This document shows positions 8,901 through 16,969 of a stretch of 64,000 nucleotides of DNA, piece after piece. Position 1 is the first letter of the stretch, and each line of letters begins with the position of its first letter. Location: NCBI GenBank assembly GCA_015067185.1, contig SVMZ01000011.1, positions 1-64,000 of the forward strand. The letters are read 5' to 3'. Both the position numbers and the translations under genes were made by a program. Origin of the DNA: Oscillospiraceae bacterium (GTDB lineage: Bacteria; Bacillota; Clostridia; Oscillospirales; Ruminococcaceae). A model generated the notes under the pieces. That model did no database searches and was not told the DNA's origin. It was given only the letters and a program-made list of their open reading frames with translations.

Positions 8901-10318
8901 TCCAGTATTTTCCCGTCTGCGATTCTGACCGCACCGATTTCGATAATTCTCTCTTTTGCTGCAGAGAGACCGGTTGTCTCAAGGTCAAATACGATCATTT
9001 CACCATCCAGCGGAAGCTCGGTCTGCCCCAACTCTGCACAGGGGATCATATCATCCACAAAATAAGACTCGATTCCGTAGATAATTTTCATCTCTCCGCC
9101 GCTTTTGCGTATCTTGTTCACAGCGTTTGCCGCATCGGGATAAGCCTGCACCACACCGTGGTCGGTAATGGCAATTGCCTTGTGACCCCACTTGTGTGCC
9201 TGCTTGATATATTTATCGATTGGTGTGATACCGTCTTTCATAGACATGGCACTGTGGAGGTGCAGCTCAACACGCTTCTCCTCCGCCTTATCTTCCCGTT
9301 GTCTCACCTTAACAGTACAGATATCTCCCGGCCGAATGGAAACCTCTTTATCAAAACGGTCAAAGATAGCCTCACCGCGTGCCACAATGACTGTGCCCTG
9401 GGTCAGTTTATCGTATTTCTCTGCCTCTTCACTCTTGCAGATAATTTTCAGCACATTGGAACTGGTCTTATCGGTAAAGCTGATGGAATAGATGGCCTTG
9501 GTACCATCTTTGCTCTCCCTTTTTTCAACTGCAAAAATCTCACCCCAGACAACAACCCGTCCGCTTTCCTGCGTTACCTCTGAAAGCGGAATAGGTTCAT
9601 CCCGGATCATCTTTCCGTTTACCACTTCCATAGAGCTCTCAATGTAGGGCAGTTCTTTTCTCGGTACAACAGTCTTTGGTTTCGGCACCCGGATCGGCGT
9701 CTCAGTCTTCTTTTTGACCGCTTCTTTAACTACCGGGTCATCCACCTCAAAGGGAGGCAACTCATCAGCGGTGTATACCCTTTTTTCGGGAGGAGCCTGT
9801 GCCGTCAGCTCGTCCATGCTCTCCACGTCCAGCTTTCCGGCAAACTCAATCTGTGCATGAATGTCAAATTCCCGTTTTATAATCTCCGAAAGCCTTCTCT
9901 GACAGGAGATCTTGCTCAATATTATCTCTCCGCCGTGAGAAAGATAGATGGTCAGTTTGTTTTCCAGCCAATCGCAGCGGCTGTCCTCAAAAATTCCGTT
10001 GACCAGCGCGTTAGAGCGCTTAAGTTCTATAACCAGCTCCGGCAGATACTCCGAACCAAACAGCTCTGCAGGATATCTGGGCCAGATTCTCACCGAGTTC
10101 AACCCCAGCTTCTCCTTGATACAGTCCTCAGCGCGGTAGAGTTCCTCCTTGGTCATAAGTTTATCTGAGGATAGCGTAATTTCAAGCGCATTATCTTCCC
10201 TGATACACTTCATGGATTCTATGCACGACGAAAAAAGCGCCCGGCTGCCGATATCACAGCAGGCGCTGAAGATCTTTCCAAATTGTCTGTCCGCTTTGTT
10301 GACGGAATTTTCGCTCAA
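5945..10318 (-). CDS. polC: PolC, Gram-positive DNA polymerase III alpha subunit with proofreading exonuclease
   Basis: Replicative DNA polymerase of low-GC Gram-positive bacteria, 1457 residues as usual. Domains in order: N-terminal domain and OB fold (to about 340), PHP domain beginning RVELHLHS near 350, an inserted DnaQ-like 3'-5' exonuclease starting MIVFDLETTGL near 441 (exo I Asp-Glu), then the C-family polymerase core. A zinc-binding group CPNCKFC near 927 and CPNC near 956 precedes the catalytic aspartates of PDIDLNF near 985; a helix-hairpin-helix region closes the protein. The start is a TTG at 10318 with GGGAG about nine bases upstream; no in-frame ATG lies nearby. It is the last gene of the pyrH operon, 42 bases after ispG. 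Confidence 0.97.
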   Translation of the reverse strand: MSENSVNKADRQFGKIFSACCDIGSRALFSSCIESMKCIREDNALEITLSSDKLMTKEELYRAEDCIKEKLGLNSVRIWPRYPAELFGSEYLPELVIELKRSNALVNGIFEDSRCDWLENKLTIYLSHGGEIILSKISCQRRLSEIIKREFDIHAQIEFAGKLDVESMDELTAQAPPEKRVYTADELPPFEVDDPVVKEAVKKKTETPIRVPKPKTVVPRKELPYIESSMEVVNGKMIRDEPIPLSEVTQESGRVVVWGEIFAVEKRESKDGTKAIYSISFTDKTSSNVLKIICKSEEAEKYDKLTQGTVIVARGEAIFDRFDKEVSIRPGDICTVKVRQREDKAEEKRVELHLHSAMSMKDGITPIDKYIKQAHKWGHKAIAITDHGVVQAYPDAANAVNKIRKSGGEMKIIYGIESYFVDDMIPCAELGQTELPLDGEMIVFDLETTGLSAAKERIIEIGAVRIADGKILENFNTFVDPERSISPEIVNLTGIDDSMVAGAPKEAEALERFFAFCGDRVLIAHNAPFDVGFLKAAAQRLRIEKEFKYIDTLPMCRTVYPNLKKYRLGDMVKYFDLPEFDSHRADADAGALAGVYFKLCEELKERGIDDISKINTGLAGGDPKKLKPYHQILIAKNFVGLKNLYKLISASNLKYFSRTPRIPKSELIKLREGIIVGSACESGQLFRAIVDGKPWNELKEMAKFYDFLEIQPIGNNMFMLRKGEVNSEEELRDFNRTIVKLGDELGIPVVATGDVHFMNAEDSVYRAIIMAASGFDDADDQAPLYFKTTDEMLEEFSYLGEEKAYEVVVKNTNMIAEMVENIQPIPDGTFPPSIDGAEEQLQKISWDKIHSVYGENPPEIVTKRLERELDSIIKHGFAVMYIIAQKLVWKSEEDGYHVGSRGSVGSSFVAFATGISEVNPLEPHYVCPNCKFCEFTDDDGEGGVVDSGFDLPAKNCPNCGAPLNRDGHTIPFETFLGFNGDKEPDIDLNFSGEYQSRAHKYTEELFGSSHVFKAGTIATIAEKTAYGYVKKYLDERGRTVHRAEELRLALGCTGIKRTTGQHPGGMVVVPAQYEIEDFTPVQHPAEKDGSDVTTTHFDFNSMHDTLLKLDILGHDVPTLYKYLEDFTGIPVNDVSMSDQGVISLFTSPEAMGITEEDIDCNTGSLALPEMGTPFVRQMLVQCQPRRFSDLLQISGLSHGTDVWLGNAQDLIADGICDIKSVVGTRDSIMVYLMRCGLDPLDSFKIMETVRKKNKNLSPEQEESMREKGVPEWYIESCRKIQYLFPKAHAAAYVTAAIRLGWYKLHQPLAFYAAFFTVRGEAIDAEAAVRGPAVVKAKMAEIRAKGNDRTAQDEDCYTLLQVVGEMLARGFKFLPVDMYKSHAVTYLIEDGMIRLPFASLKGLGESAARALQEAAKQGEYVSMDEIMQRAGVGKGVIETLKNAGALDGMPETAQLSLF

Positions 10319-10360
10319 GCTCTTTCTCTCCCAAATATTACGGCAAAAATACTTTTTCTC

Positions 10361-11419
10361 TTATTTCTGCCTCTCCCATGCATCATTCATTTCCCGAATT
10401 TCCTGCATAAGGATATCAAAAATCTCCTCTTCCGAGGCTTTTTTCACAATGGTTCCCTTTTTGAAAAGCACCGCACAGCCATCACCGCCGGCAATACCGA
10501 TATCGGCCTCTCTTGCTTCGCCCGGACCGTTTACGGCACAGCCCATAACAGCTACCTTGATCGGCATCCGGATATCTGCAACCGCCTTTTCAACACGTTC
10601 AGCCAGTGGAATCAATCCGATCCTTGTTCTGCCGCAGGTAGGACAGGAAACGATGGTTGCACCTGTACCCAACCCAATGGCCTTGAGAATATCCAAACCG
10701 GCTTTGACTTCCAAAACCGGATCTGCTGTCAGCGATACCCTTATGGTATCACCAATACCATCCAACAGCAGAGAACCGATACCAACAGCGGATTTGAGCA
10801 TTCCCATTCGTTCGCCGCCTGCCTCGGTAACACCGAGATGCAGCGGACAATCGGTCTGCTGCGAAAGCACACGGCAGGCCTGTACCATATTCTTTACGTC
10901 AGAAGATTTGATGGCAACCACAATATCCTCAAAATCAAATCGCTGAAGCGTCTCGATGCTCTTCAGAGCACTCTCTGCCAGCGCTTCCGGGGTAGGAGAA
11001 CCGTACTTGCCAAGCAATTCCTTATCCAGCGAACCGGAATTGACACCCACTCTGATCGGTACACCATGGGTTCTGCAGTGATCTGCCACCGCTTTGATTC
11101 TATCATCCGAACCGATATTGCCCGGATTGATTCTAATTTTATCGACACCTGCGTTGGCCGACTCGATAGCAAGGCGCCAATCGAAATGAATATCTGCAAC
11201 AATGGGCACACTCACATTTTCTTTCAGCTTTTCTATGAGTTTAACCGACGGCATATCCGGAATAGCCACACGGATAATATCACATCCGGCTTTTTCGAGT
11301 TCTACAGCCTGAGAAATATTTCCTTCAAAATCATCACTGCGCTTACTGAGCATCGACTGAACGGTAATGCGGCTTCCTCCGCCGATAAACTTGTTGCCTA
11401 CCGCTATTTTTCTTGACAT
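10361..11419 (-). CDS. ispG: IspG (GcpE), HMBPP synthase
   Basis: 4Fe-4S enzyme that reduces MEcPP to (E)-4-hydroxy-3-methylbut-2-enyl diphosphate in the non-mevalonate isoprenoid pathway. About 352 residues. The three cluster cysteines are visible in SCPTCGRTRIG (CxxC) and GCAVNGPGEAREADIG; the N-terminal TIM barrel starts with RITVQSMLS. The ATG at 11419 is preferred to a GTG 21 bases upstream because AAAGGAG sits nine bases before it. It lies between rseP and polC and shares the operon with dxr and uppS, which make and use the same isoprenoid precursors. Confidence 0.95.
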   Translation of the reverse strand: MSRKIAVGNKFIGGGSRITVQSMLSKRSDDFEGNISQAVELEKAGCDIIRVAIPDMPSVKLIEKLKENVSVPIVADIHFDWRLAIESANAGVDKIRINPGNIGSDDRIKAVADHCRTHGVPIRVGVNSGSLDKELLGKYGSPTPEALAESALKSIETLQRFDFEDIVVAIKSSDVKNMVQACRVLSQQTDCPLHLGVTEAGGERMGMLKSAVGIGSLLLDGIGDTIRVSLTADPVLEVKAGLDILKAIGLGTGATIVSCPTCGRTRIGLIPLAERVEKAVADIRMPIKVAVMGCAVNGPGEAREADIGIAGGDGCAVLFKKGTIVKKASEEEIFDILMQEIREMNDAWERQK

Positions 11420-11452
11420 CCTCAGGCTCTCCTTTTTCACATCTTCAAGCTA

Positions 11453-12499
11453 TTAAAACAGCTTGATCACATCACTTACTGTTACCACAATCATCAAACC
11501 AAACAGTACAGCCAAACCCGCAAGGTTGATATATCCCTCATATTTCGGGTCAAGGGGCTTGCCGCGAATCAGCTCCACCACAAGCAGTGCCAGCTTGCCG
11601 CCATCCAGTGCCGGGAAAGGCAGCAGGTTGAACACACCCAGATTAATAGTTATATAAGCCACAAGCAAAAACAGCGAATCCCATCCATAGGAAGATGCCT
11701 GGCTGACCGCCGTGGCAACACCTACCGGACCGGAAAGCTCACTGATGGAGTATTTTCCTGTAATCAACTCAACCAAAGACACCCAAACCGTTTTGATAAC
11801 GGACCCTGTCCAGGCAAAAGCGTGTTTAACCACACCGAAAAAGCTCTTTTCCTCGCCATAGACACTGAAATCCAATGTAATTGCTCTTGTACCGTCTTCC
11901 GCTGTCGTCATCTGAAACGGAACCTCTTTCAGTTCTATGGTTTCGCCGTCACGTACGACGGTAAAATCCACCATTCCGTCTTCATCACGCACCAATTCAA
12001 AAACAATATCGTTATCGATTCCCACTCTATGTCCGTTGATTTTTTTAATCTCATCGTTCTGCTGAAGCACAGCATTACTTGTGGCACCCTCTTTAAACCC
12101 GGCAATAACCCTGGTACCAATCAACTCCGAAGAACAGGTCAACCCGCCCAAAATAATCAAACCGAGGATGATATTCATTGTTGCACCGGCAACCAGAACT
12201 ATCGCCCTCTTCCATTTGGGCTTTTTCATGTAGGAGTTCTCGTCATCGCTCTCAGCGTCTTCTCCCTCCATAGCGACAAAACCACCCACCGGCAGCAGCC
12301 GCAGGGAATACTGGGTATCGCCCTTCTTCTTTCCAAATATCTTCGGACCCATACCAAGTGCAAATTCATTTACCTTAATCCCGCTCAGCTTGGCTGTGAT
12401 AAAGTGACCAAGCTCGTGGAAAAAAATCATTACACCCAGCATTAGTACTGTTTTTACAATTGTCCAAACAACATTGAGGACTGCATCCAATCCTATCAC
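11453..12499 (-). CDS. rseP: RseP-family site-2 metalloprotease
   Basis: Intramembrane zinc protease that cuts anti-sigma factors or other membrane substrates in regulated proteolysis. The 348-residue protein has the HELGH zinc motif (residues 28-32) in the first membrane helix, a central PDZ domain (roughly 110-190, with QQNDEIKKINGHRV), and the third-ligand motif NLLPFPALDGGKL near residue 300, followed by a terminal membrane segment. The start is a GTG at 12499 with AAGGA seven bases upstream. The position between dxr and ispG is the usual Firmicute order. It is a candidate protease for the anti-sigma factor at 38462, but no sequence evidence links them. Confidence 0.94.
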   Translation of the reverse strand: MIGLDAVLNVVWTIVKTVLMLGVMIFFHELGHFITAKLSGIKVNEFALGMGPKIFGKKKGDTQYSLRLLPVGGFVAMEGEDAESDDENSYMKKPKWKRAIVLVAGATMNIILGLIILGGLTCSSELIGTRVIAGFKEGATSNAVLQQNDEIKKINGHRVGIDNDIVFELVRDEDGMVDFTVVRDGETIELKEVPFQMTTAEDGTRAITLDFSVYGEEKSFFGVVKHAFAWTGSVIKTVWVSLVELITGKYSISELSGPVGVATAVSQASSYGWDSLFLLVAYITINLGVFNLLPFPALDGGKLALLVVELIRGKPLDPKYEGYINLAGLAVLFGLMIVVTVSDVIKLF

Positions 12500-12543
12500 C
12501 GTTCTTTCCTTGGGAAAACCGGCACACCGTCCGGGATGGTCGG

Positions 12544-13695
12544 TTATAGCTTGCTCAAAGCTGCTTTTTCGGTCTCTTCCCTGATAAATTTGTCCGCTTC
12601 GACGATGCTGTCCATCGTCACCGCATGACCCTTTACATCTATATTAAACGATCTCTCAACTAATTCTCCAATTTGATTGAATCCTATCTTTCCTTTTAAA
12701 AACAACTCTACCGCCTTCTCGTTGGCACCGTTCATCAAACAAGGGTAAAGTCCACCCATTTTCAATGCAGTACGTCCGATTCGCAGCCCCGGGAAAGCAT
12801 CGTTATCCGGATGATAAAAGCTCAGCTTACCCACATCTGCCAGAGAAAGCCGCTTTACCTGAGAGGGACACCGCTCAGGATAGGTGAGGGCATACTGGAT
12901 GGGGATGCGCATATCCGGCACACCAAGCTGGGCGATGACTGATCCATCCACCAATTCCACAAGGGAATGAATAATGCTCTCACGGTGTACCACTACGTCT
13001 ATATTTTCCTCAGAAACGCCAAAAAGATACGCCGCCTCTATAATTTCAAGACCTTTGTTGATCAGTGTTGCACTGTCAACCGTAATTTTGCTGCCCATAC
13101 TCCAGTTGGGGTGCTTCAACGTCTGTTCTACCGTTACATGTTCCAGCTCTTCGTAGCTTTTTCCAAAGAAAGGACCTCCCGAAGCGGTGAGAATTACACG
13201 CTCCAACTGTCCCGGCAGCAATCCCTGTATGCATTGGAATATCGCCGAGTGTTCACTGTCCACTGGCAATATTTTTATTCCGCTTTTCTTAGCGGCATCG
13301 GTAATAATGCTTCCGGCAACCACCAACGTCTCTTTGTTGGCAAGTGCCAGCGTTTTACCGGCCTGCACTGCGGCGAGGGTAGGCCTCAGTCCATCCATTC
13401 CCACCACAGCATTGATTACAACATCGCCGTTTTTCCAAACAGCCGCTTCGCACACACCCTGTGCACCCGTCAAAACTTTAATGGAGGTATCCGCCAGGGC
13501 TACCCTCAGTTTTTTCCCTGCTTCCTCGTCAAACACAGCCACTACTTCGGGAGAAAACTCTCTCGCCTGCTGCTCCAAAAGTGCTATATTTTTTCTTGCT
13601 GCCAATACAGAGACTTTGTAACCGAGATTCCGGCATACATCCAAACTCTGTGTTCCTATCGAACCTGTCGATCCAAGCAAAATTATATTATTCAT
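12544..13695 (-). CDS. dxr: Dxr (IspC), DXP reductoisomerase
   Basis: Converts 1-deoxy-D-xylulose 5-phosphate to MEP with NADPH, first committed step of the non-mevalonate pathway. 383 residues. The NADPH-binding N-terminus is ILLGSTGSIGTQSLDV; metal and substrate motifs are PVDSEHSAIFQ, TASGGPFF, KHPNWSMGSKITVDSATL and the later GANEKAVELF. Starts at ATG 13695. It is 36 bases downstream of cdsA and 45 bases upstream of rseP, within the operon. Confidence 0.96.
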   Translation of the reverse strand: MNNIILLGSTGSIGTQSLDVCRNLGYKVSVLAARKNIALLEQQAREFSPEVVAVFDEEAGKKLRVALADTSIKVLTGAQGVCEAAVWKNGDVVINAVVGMDGLRPTLAAVQAGKTLALANKETLVVAGSIITDAAKKSGIKILPVDSEHSAIFQCIQGLLPGQLERVILTASGGPFFGKSYEELEHVTVEQTLKHPNWSMGSKITVDSATLINKGLEIIEAAYLFGVSEENIDVVVHRESIIHSLVELVDGSVIAQLGVPDMRIPIQYALTYPERCPSQVKRLSLADVGKLSFYHPDNDAFPGLRIGRTALKMGGLYPCLMNGANEKAVELFLKGKIGFNQIGELVERSFNIDVKGHAVTMDSIVEADKFIREETEKAALSKL

Positions 13696-13730
13696 TACCC
13701 TGTTCTCCGAAACAAATTCTCTGTTTTCTC

Positions 13731-14570
13731 TTAAACGGATATCAGCGGAAGATAGTGTGCATAAATCAGCAGTGTAGGTGCCACAAAAAGCACACTGTCA
13801 AAACGATCCATCACACCGCCGTGTCCCGGCATAATAGAACCGAAATCCTTGACTCCGCATTGTCTTTTAATAATGGAGGCAGAAAGGTCTCCCGCCATTG
13901 CCATCACTGCCAGAACCGGTGCAATACAGATCATCCCAACGTAATTCACCATGACCTGAATCCCTGCATTTGCTGAAATAAAAGAATATATCCAACAATA
14001 GAGCGGCAGCACAATGATACACAGAATAGCTCCGCTTATGGCTCCTTCTACGGTTTTATTGGGGCTGATCTTCGGTGCAAGCTTACGCTTTCCAAAAGCT
14101 CTTCCGCCAAGATAAGCCCCTGTATCTGTTATAAATGCGCCCACAAAAATTAAAAGTATGTAAAAGATTTCCGTGCCGTCTCCCTGATATTTATTCCTGA
14201 AATGAACAAAGATAGACAGCGTAACCGGTATCATGATTGTGATAAAGGCAGCAAAACCAACCTTTTCCACTCTCAGCGTTTCAAATTTCACAAGCAGAAT
14301 CAGCATCATTCCAAGCGCAAAAACAAAAGCAGCAACCGGAAGCATGATGAAGTTCGTGTCATAGCCAAGAAACGGTATCGCCAGAGCAGCGGCAACACAC
14401 AGAATCATCATTGCTTTAGGCTCTGTGCATTTTGCTGCCCTGAGTACTTCATATACCGCTATCGCCCCCAACAGTGCAATTACGATATTAAGGAATACTG
14501 TATCCACCCAAAACAGAACCACACCCAGAAACGCCAGTGCGACCACTGCAGATATTACACGTTGTTTCAT
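13731..14570 (-). CDS. cdsA: CdsA, phosphatidate cytidylyltransferase
   Basis: Integral membrane enzyme that makes CDP-diacylglycerol from phosphatidate and CTP, the entry to phospholipid head-group synthesis. The sequence is about 279 residues of mainly hydrophobic helices. The family signature near the C-terminus is visible: GDLSASIIKRQCGVKDFGSI, then PGHGGVMDRFDS, which bears the metal-binding aspartates. The ATG at 14570 is preferred over a GTG nine bases upstream because AGGTG is then at good distance. Located between uppS and dxr. Confidence 0.95.
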   Translation of the reverse strand: MKQRVISAVVALAFLGVVLFWVDTVFLNIVIALLGAIAVYEVLRAAKCTEPKAMMILCVAAALAIPFLGYDTNFIMLPVAAFVFALGMMLILLVKFETLRVEKVGFAAFITIMIPVTLSIFVHFRNKYQGDGTEIFYILLIFVGAFITDTGAYLGGRAFGKRKLAPKISPNKTVEGAISGAILCIIVLPLYCWIYSFISANAGIQVMVNYVGMICIAPVLAVMAMAGDLSASIIKRQCGVKDFGSIMPGHGGVMDRFDSVLFVAPTLLIYAHYLPLISV

Positions 14571-14623
14571 AACTCTCACCTAATTATAAAATGCTCATAC
14601 TGAAATGCCGAACAACATTGCTG

Positions 14624-15370
14624 TCATTCGACATTTCCGTATCTTCTGCTGCGCCTGTTAAACTCACTGATCGCCTGTTCCAGCAGCTCAGGAGTGAAAT
14701 CCGGCCAGAGCGTATCCATATAAACAAACTCACTGTAAGATGCCTGCCAAAGCATAAAATTGGACAGCCTCTTTTCTCCGCTGGGTCTCAGAATAAAATC
14801 CGGATCCGGCGCTCCAGCGGTATACAATTTGGATTCAAACATCGTGCTGTCAATCTTTTGGGGATCCAGCTTTCCTTCCGCCGCTTCTTTGGCAAGCTGA
14901 CGCGCGGCATGCAGAATTTCATCTCTGCCGCCGTAATTGATTGCCAAAAACACAGTGAGACCATTCTTACTAGCCGTTTTAGCTTCCATCTCGACAATCA
15001 GTCTCTGTAACTCTTCATCAAGTACAGAGATATCACCGATAAATTTTATTCTGATCTCTTTCTGTCTGCTGGTGGTAGCCGTCAGGTATTCCTTAAACAG
15101 TTTCATCAGTGATGAAACCTCATCCTCCGGCCTTGACCAGTTTTCGGTGGAAAAAGCATAAACTGTAAGATATCTGACACCGATATCACAACAATACTCG
15201 GCAATCTCTTCAAAAACTTTGGCTCCGCGTTTATGTCCGTATTTTCTCGGCATCCCGCGTTTTTTAGCCCAACGGCCGTTGCCGTCCATGATAATTCCAA
15301 TGTGCTCCGGCACCGGACGCTTCAAAGCATCCGGTGCCAAAGCAGATATGTTATTTTTCTCCTGCGCCAA
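14624..15370 (-). CDS. uppS: UppS, undecaprenyl diphosphate synthase
   Basis: Cis-prenyltransferase making the C55 lipid carrier for peptidoglycan and wall polymers. 248 residues. Motifs: HIGIIMDGNGRWAKKRG with the catalytic Asp, GHKRGAKVF, TVYAFSTENWSRP, and near the end PDFILRPSGEKRLSNFMLWQ with YSEFVY. The start is a TTG at 15370 with GGAG seven bases upstream; the first 20 residues are a short non-conserved extension before the core. Lies 33 bases after frr and 53 before cdsA. Confidence 0.96.
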   Translation of the reverse strand: MAQEKNNISALAPDALKRPVPEHIGIIMDGNGRWAKKRGMPRKYGHKRGAKVFEEIAEYCCDIGVRYLTVYAFSTENWSRPEDEVSSLMKLFKEYLTATTSRQKEIRIKFIGDISVLDEELQRLIVEMEAKTASKNGLTVFLAINYGGRDEILHAARQLAKEAAEGKLDPQKIDSTMFESKLYTAGAPDPDFILRPSGEKRLSNFMLWQASYSEFVYMDTLWPDFTPELLEQAISEFNRRSRRYGNVE

Positions 15371-15403
15371 AGCAATTCTCCATTCACAATAACAGAAACT
15401 CTG

Positions 15404-15958
15404 TTATATTTCCATGATTTCCTTCTTCTTTGCAGCAGCAATACCATCGATATTCTTGCAATACTTATCGGTGAGATCCTGAATATCCTTCTCGTAGTTC
15501 TTCAGGTCATCTTCAGTAATTTCAGATGCCTTCTTCATAGCCTTATATTTTTCAATGGCATCACGGCGGATGGAGCGGATGGCTACCTTGGAATCCTCAG
15601 CGGTCTTTTCAACCTTTTTGCTCAGCTCTTTTCTGCGCTCCTCTGTGAGGGGCGGGAAAACGAGACGGATTGCGGTGCCATCATTCTGGGGATTAATGCC
15701 GATATCGGAAGCAAGGATAGCCTTCTCAATGTTTTTGAGAGTAGAACGATCCCAAGGCTGGATGACAAGAATGCGTGCCTCAGAAACAGAAACGGCAGCC
15801 ATCTGGTTGATTGGAGTTGCTGCTCCGTAATAATCTACCACAAGCTTATTGAGCACAGATGCGTTTGCACGGCCTGCTCTGATGGATGCATACTCCTGCT
15901 CAAGCACGGAGACTGTTTTGGTCATTTTTTCGTCGAACGGAACGAGATGCTGTTTCAT
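15404..15958 (-). CDS. frr: Frr, ribosome recycling factor
   Basis: Splits post-termination ribosomes together with EF-G. 184 residues, the standard length. The N-terminal three-helix-bundle motif reads YASIRAGRANASVLNKLVVD, followed by YYGAATPINQMAAVSV and RILVIQPWDRSTLKNIEKAI; the C-terminal helix ends AKKKEIMEI. It follows pyrH by 36 bases, the near-universal pyrH-frr order. Confidence 0.97.
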   Translation of the reverse strand: MKQHLVPFDEKMTKTVSVLEQEYASIRAGRANASVLNKLVVDYYGAATPINQMAAVSVSEARILVIQPWDRSTLKNIEKAILASDIGINPQNDGTAIRLVFPPLTEERRKELSKKVEKTAEDSKVAIRSIRRDAIEKYKAMKKASEITEDDLKNYEKDIQDLTDKYCKNIDGIAAAKKKEIMEI

Positions 15959-15994
15959 ATTACTTTCCTCCTGATACGATATTTGATTTTCTGA

Positions 15995-16699
15995 TTATTT
16001 TACAATGGTGCCTATTACTTCGCCGTTAATGGCGCGATAGATATTTTCCGGGTCACGGACATTGAACACCAGAATGGGAATATTGGTATCCTTACAGAGA
16101 GCCGCTGCTGTGCTGTCCATAACTTTCAGATCCTTTTCCAGAACATCCTTAAAATAAACACAATCATATTTGACAGCATCCGGATTGGTATTGGGATCTT
16201 TATCAAAAACGCCATCGACGTTTGTTGCCTTGAATACAATATCAGCATCAATCTCAGCCGCTCTCAGGGCTGCTGCCGTATCGGTAGAGAAGAAGGGGTT
16301 ACCCGTTCCTGCACCAAAGACAACAACGCGTCCCTTTTGCAGATGTCTGACTGCTCTGTTTCGAATATAGGGCTCAGCAATTGCCTGCATGGGCAATGCT
16401 GTCTGAACACGTACCGGAACATCCAGTTTTTCAAAAGCATCGGCCAATGCCAGAGAATTGATGACAGTAGCAAGCATACCCATGTGGTCTGCTCTTGTTC
16501 TGTCCATCTCTCCGCCGGAGCGTCCTCTCCAGAAGTTTCCGCCACCAACTACGATTGCGATCTCGGCACCTGCATCAACACACTTCTTAATGCTTGCACA
16601 GATATCCTGAACCACATTATAGTCCAGACCAAACTGTTTTTCTCCGGCCATTGCCTCGCCCGAAAGCTTGAGCAAAACCCTCTTATAGCTAATGCCCAT
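15995..16699 (-). CDS. pyrH: PyrH, UMP kinase
   Basis: Hexameric bacterial UMP kinase of the amino-acid kinase fold, phosphorylating UMP to UDP. About 234 residues. Motifs: [14 protein letters not shown] at the N-terminus, [51 protein letters not shown]. The ATG at 16699 is chosen since GGAGG lies eight bases upstream; an in-frame GTG 15 bases earlier overlaps that site. First gene of the operon running down to polC, behind a good promoter with a leader of about 110 bases. Confidence 0.96.
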   Translation of the reverse strand: MGISYKRVLLKLSGEAMAGEKQFGLDYNVVQDICASIKKCVDAGAEIAIVVGGGNFWRGRSGGEMDRTRADHMGMLATVINSLALADAFEKLDVPVRVQTALPMQAIAEPYIRNRAVRHLQKGRVVVFGAGTGNPFFSTDTAAALRAAEIDADIVFKATNVDGVFDKDPNTNPDAVKYDCVYFKDVLEKDLKVMDSTAAALCKDTNIPILVFNVRDPENIYRAINGEVIGTIVK

Positions 16700-16817
16700 C
16701 GTGTTTTCCTCCACTCTGTAATCTAAATTAATACCCCGCGTTATCTTTTCAAAAAACGCTCCCGTTTTCTTTTATATCCGAAACGCGGTCAAAGATTTTC
16801 AAAAATATCCATTATCT

Positions 16818-16846
16818 ATTTTACAATAATAACCCAAATATGTAAA
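16818..16846 (-). promoter_or_regulatory. Promoter of the pyrH-to-polC operon
   Basis: On the minus strand TTTACA (16841-16846), 17 bases, TAAAAT (16818-16823). It is the only good promoter seen upstream of pyrH. Gaps between the eight genes downstream are 33 to 53 bases, so most or all may be expressed from here. The leader of about 110 bases contains the related stretches ACCGCGTTTCGG and ATAACGCGGGG but no intrinsic terminator was found. Confidence 0.75.
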
Positions 16847-16969
16847 GACCTATTTTTATCATCAGCGTTAAAGTAACGTAAGAGATTTGTAAAAATCGTC
16901 ATCCGTTATATTTAAGAATATCGGTTTATAATTGCAATTGAAAAAACAAATTTGTGTGAGGTGTTTTTC

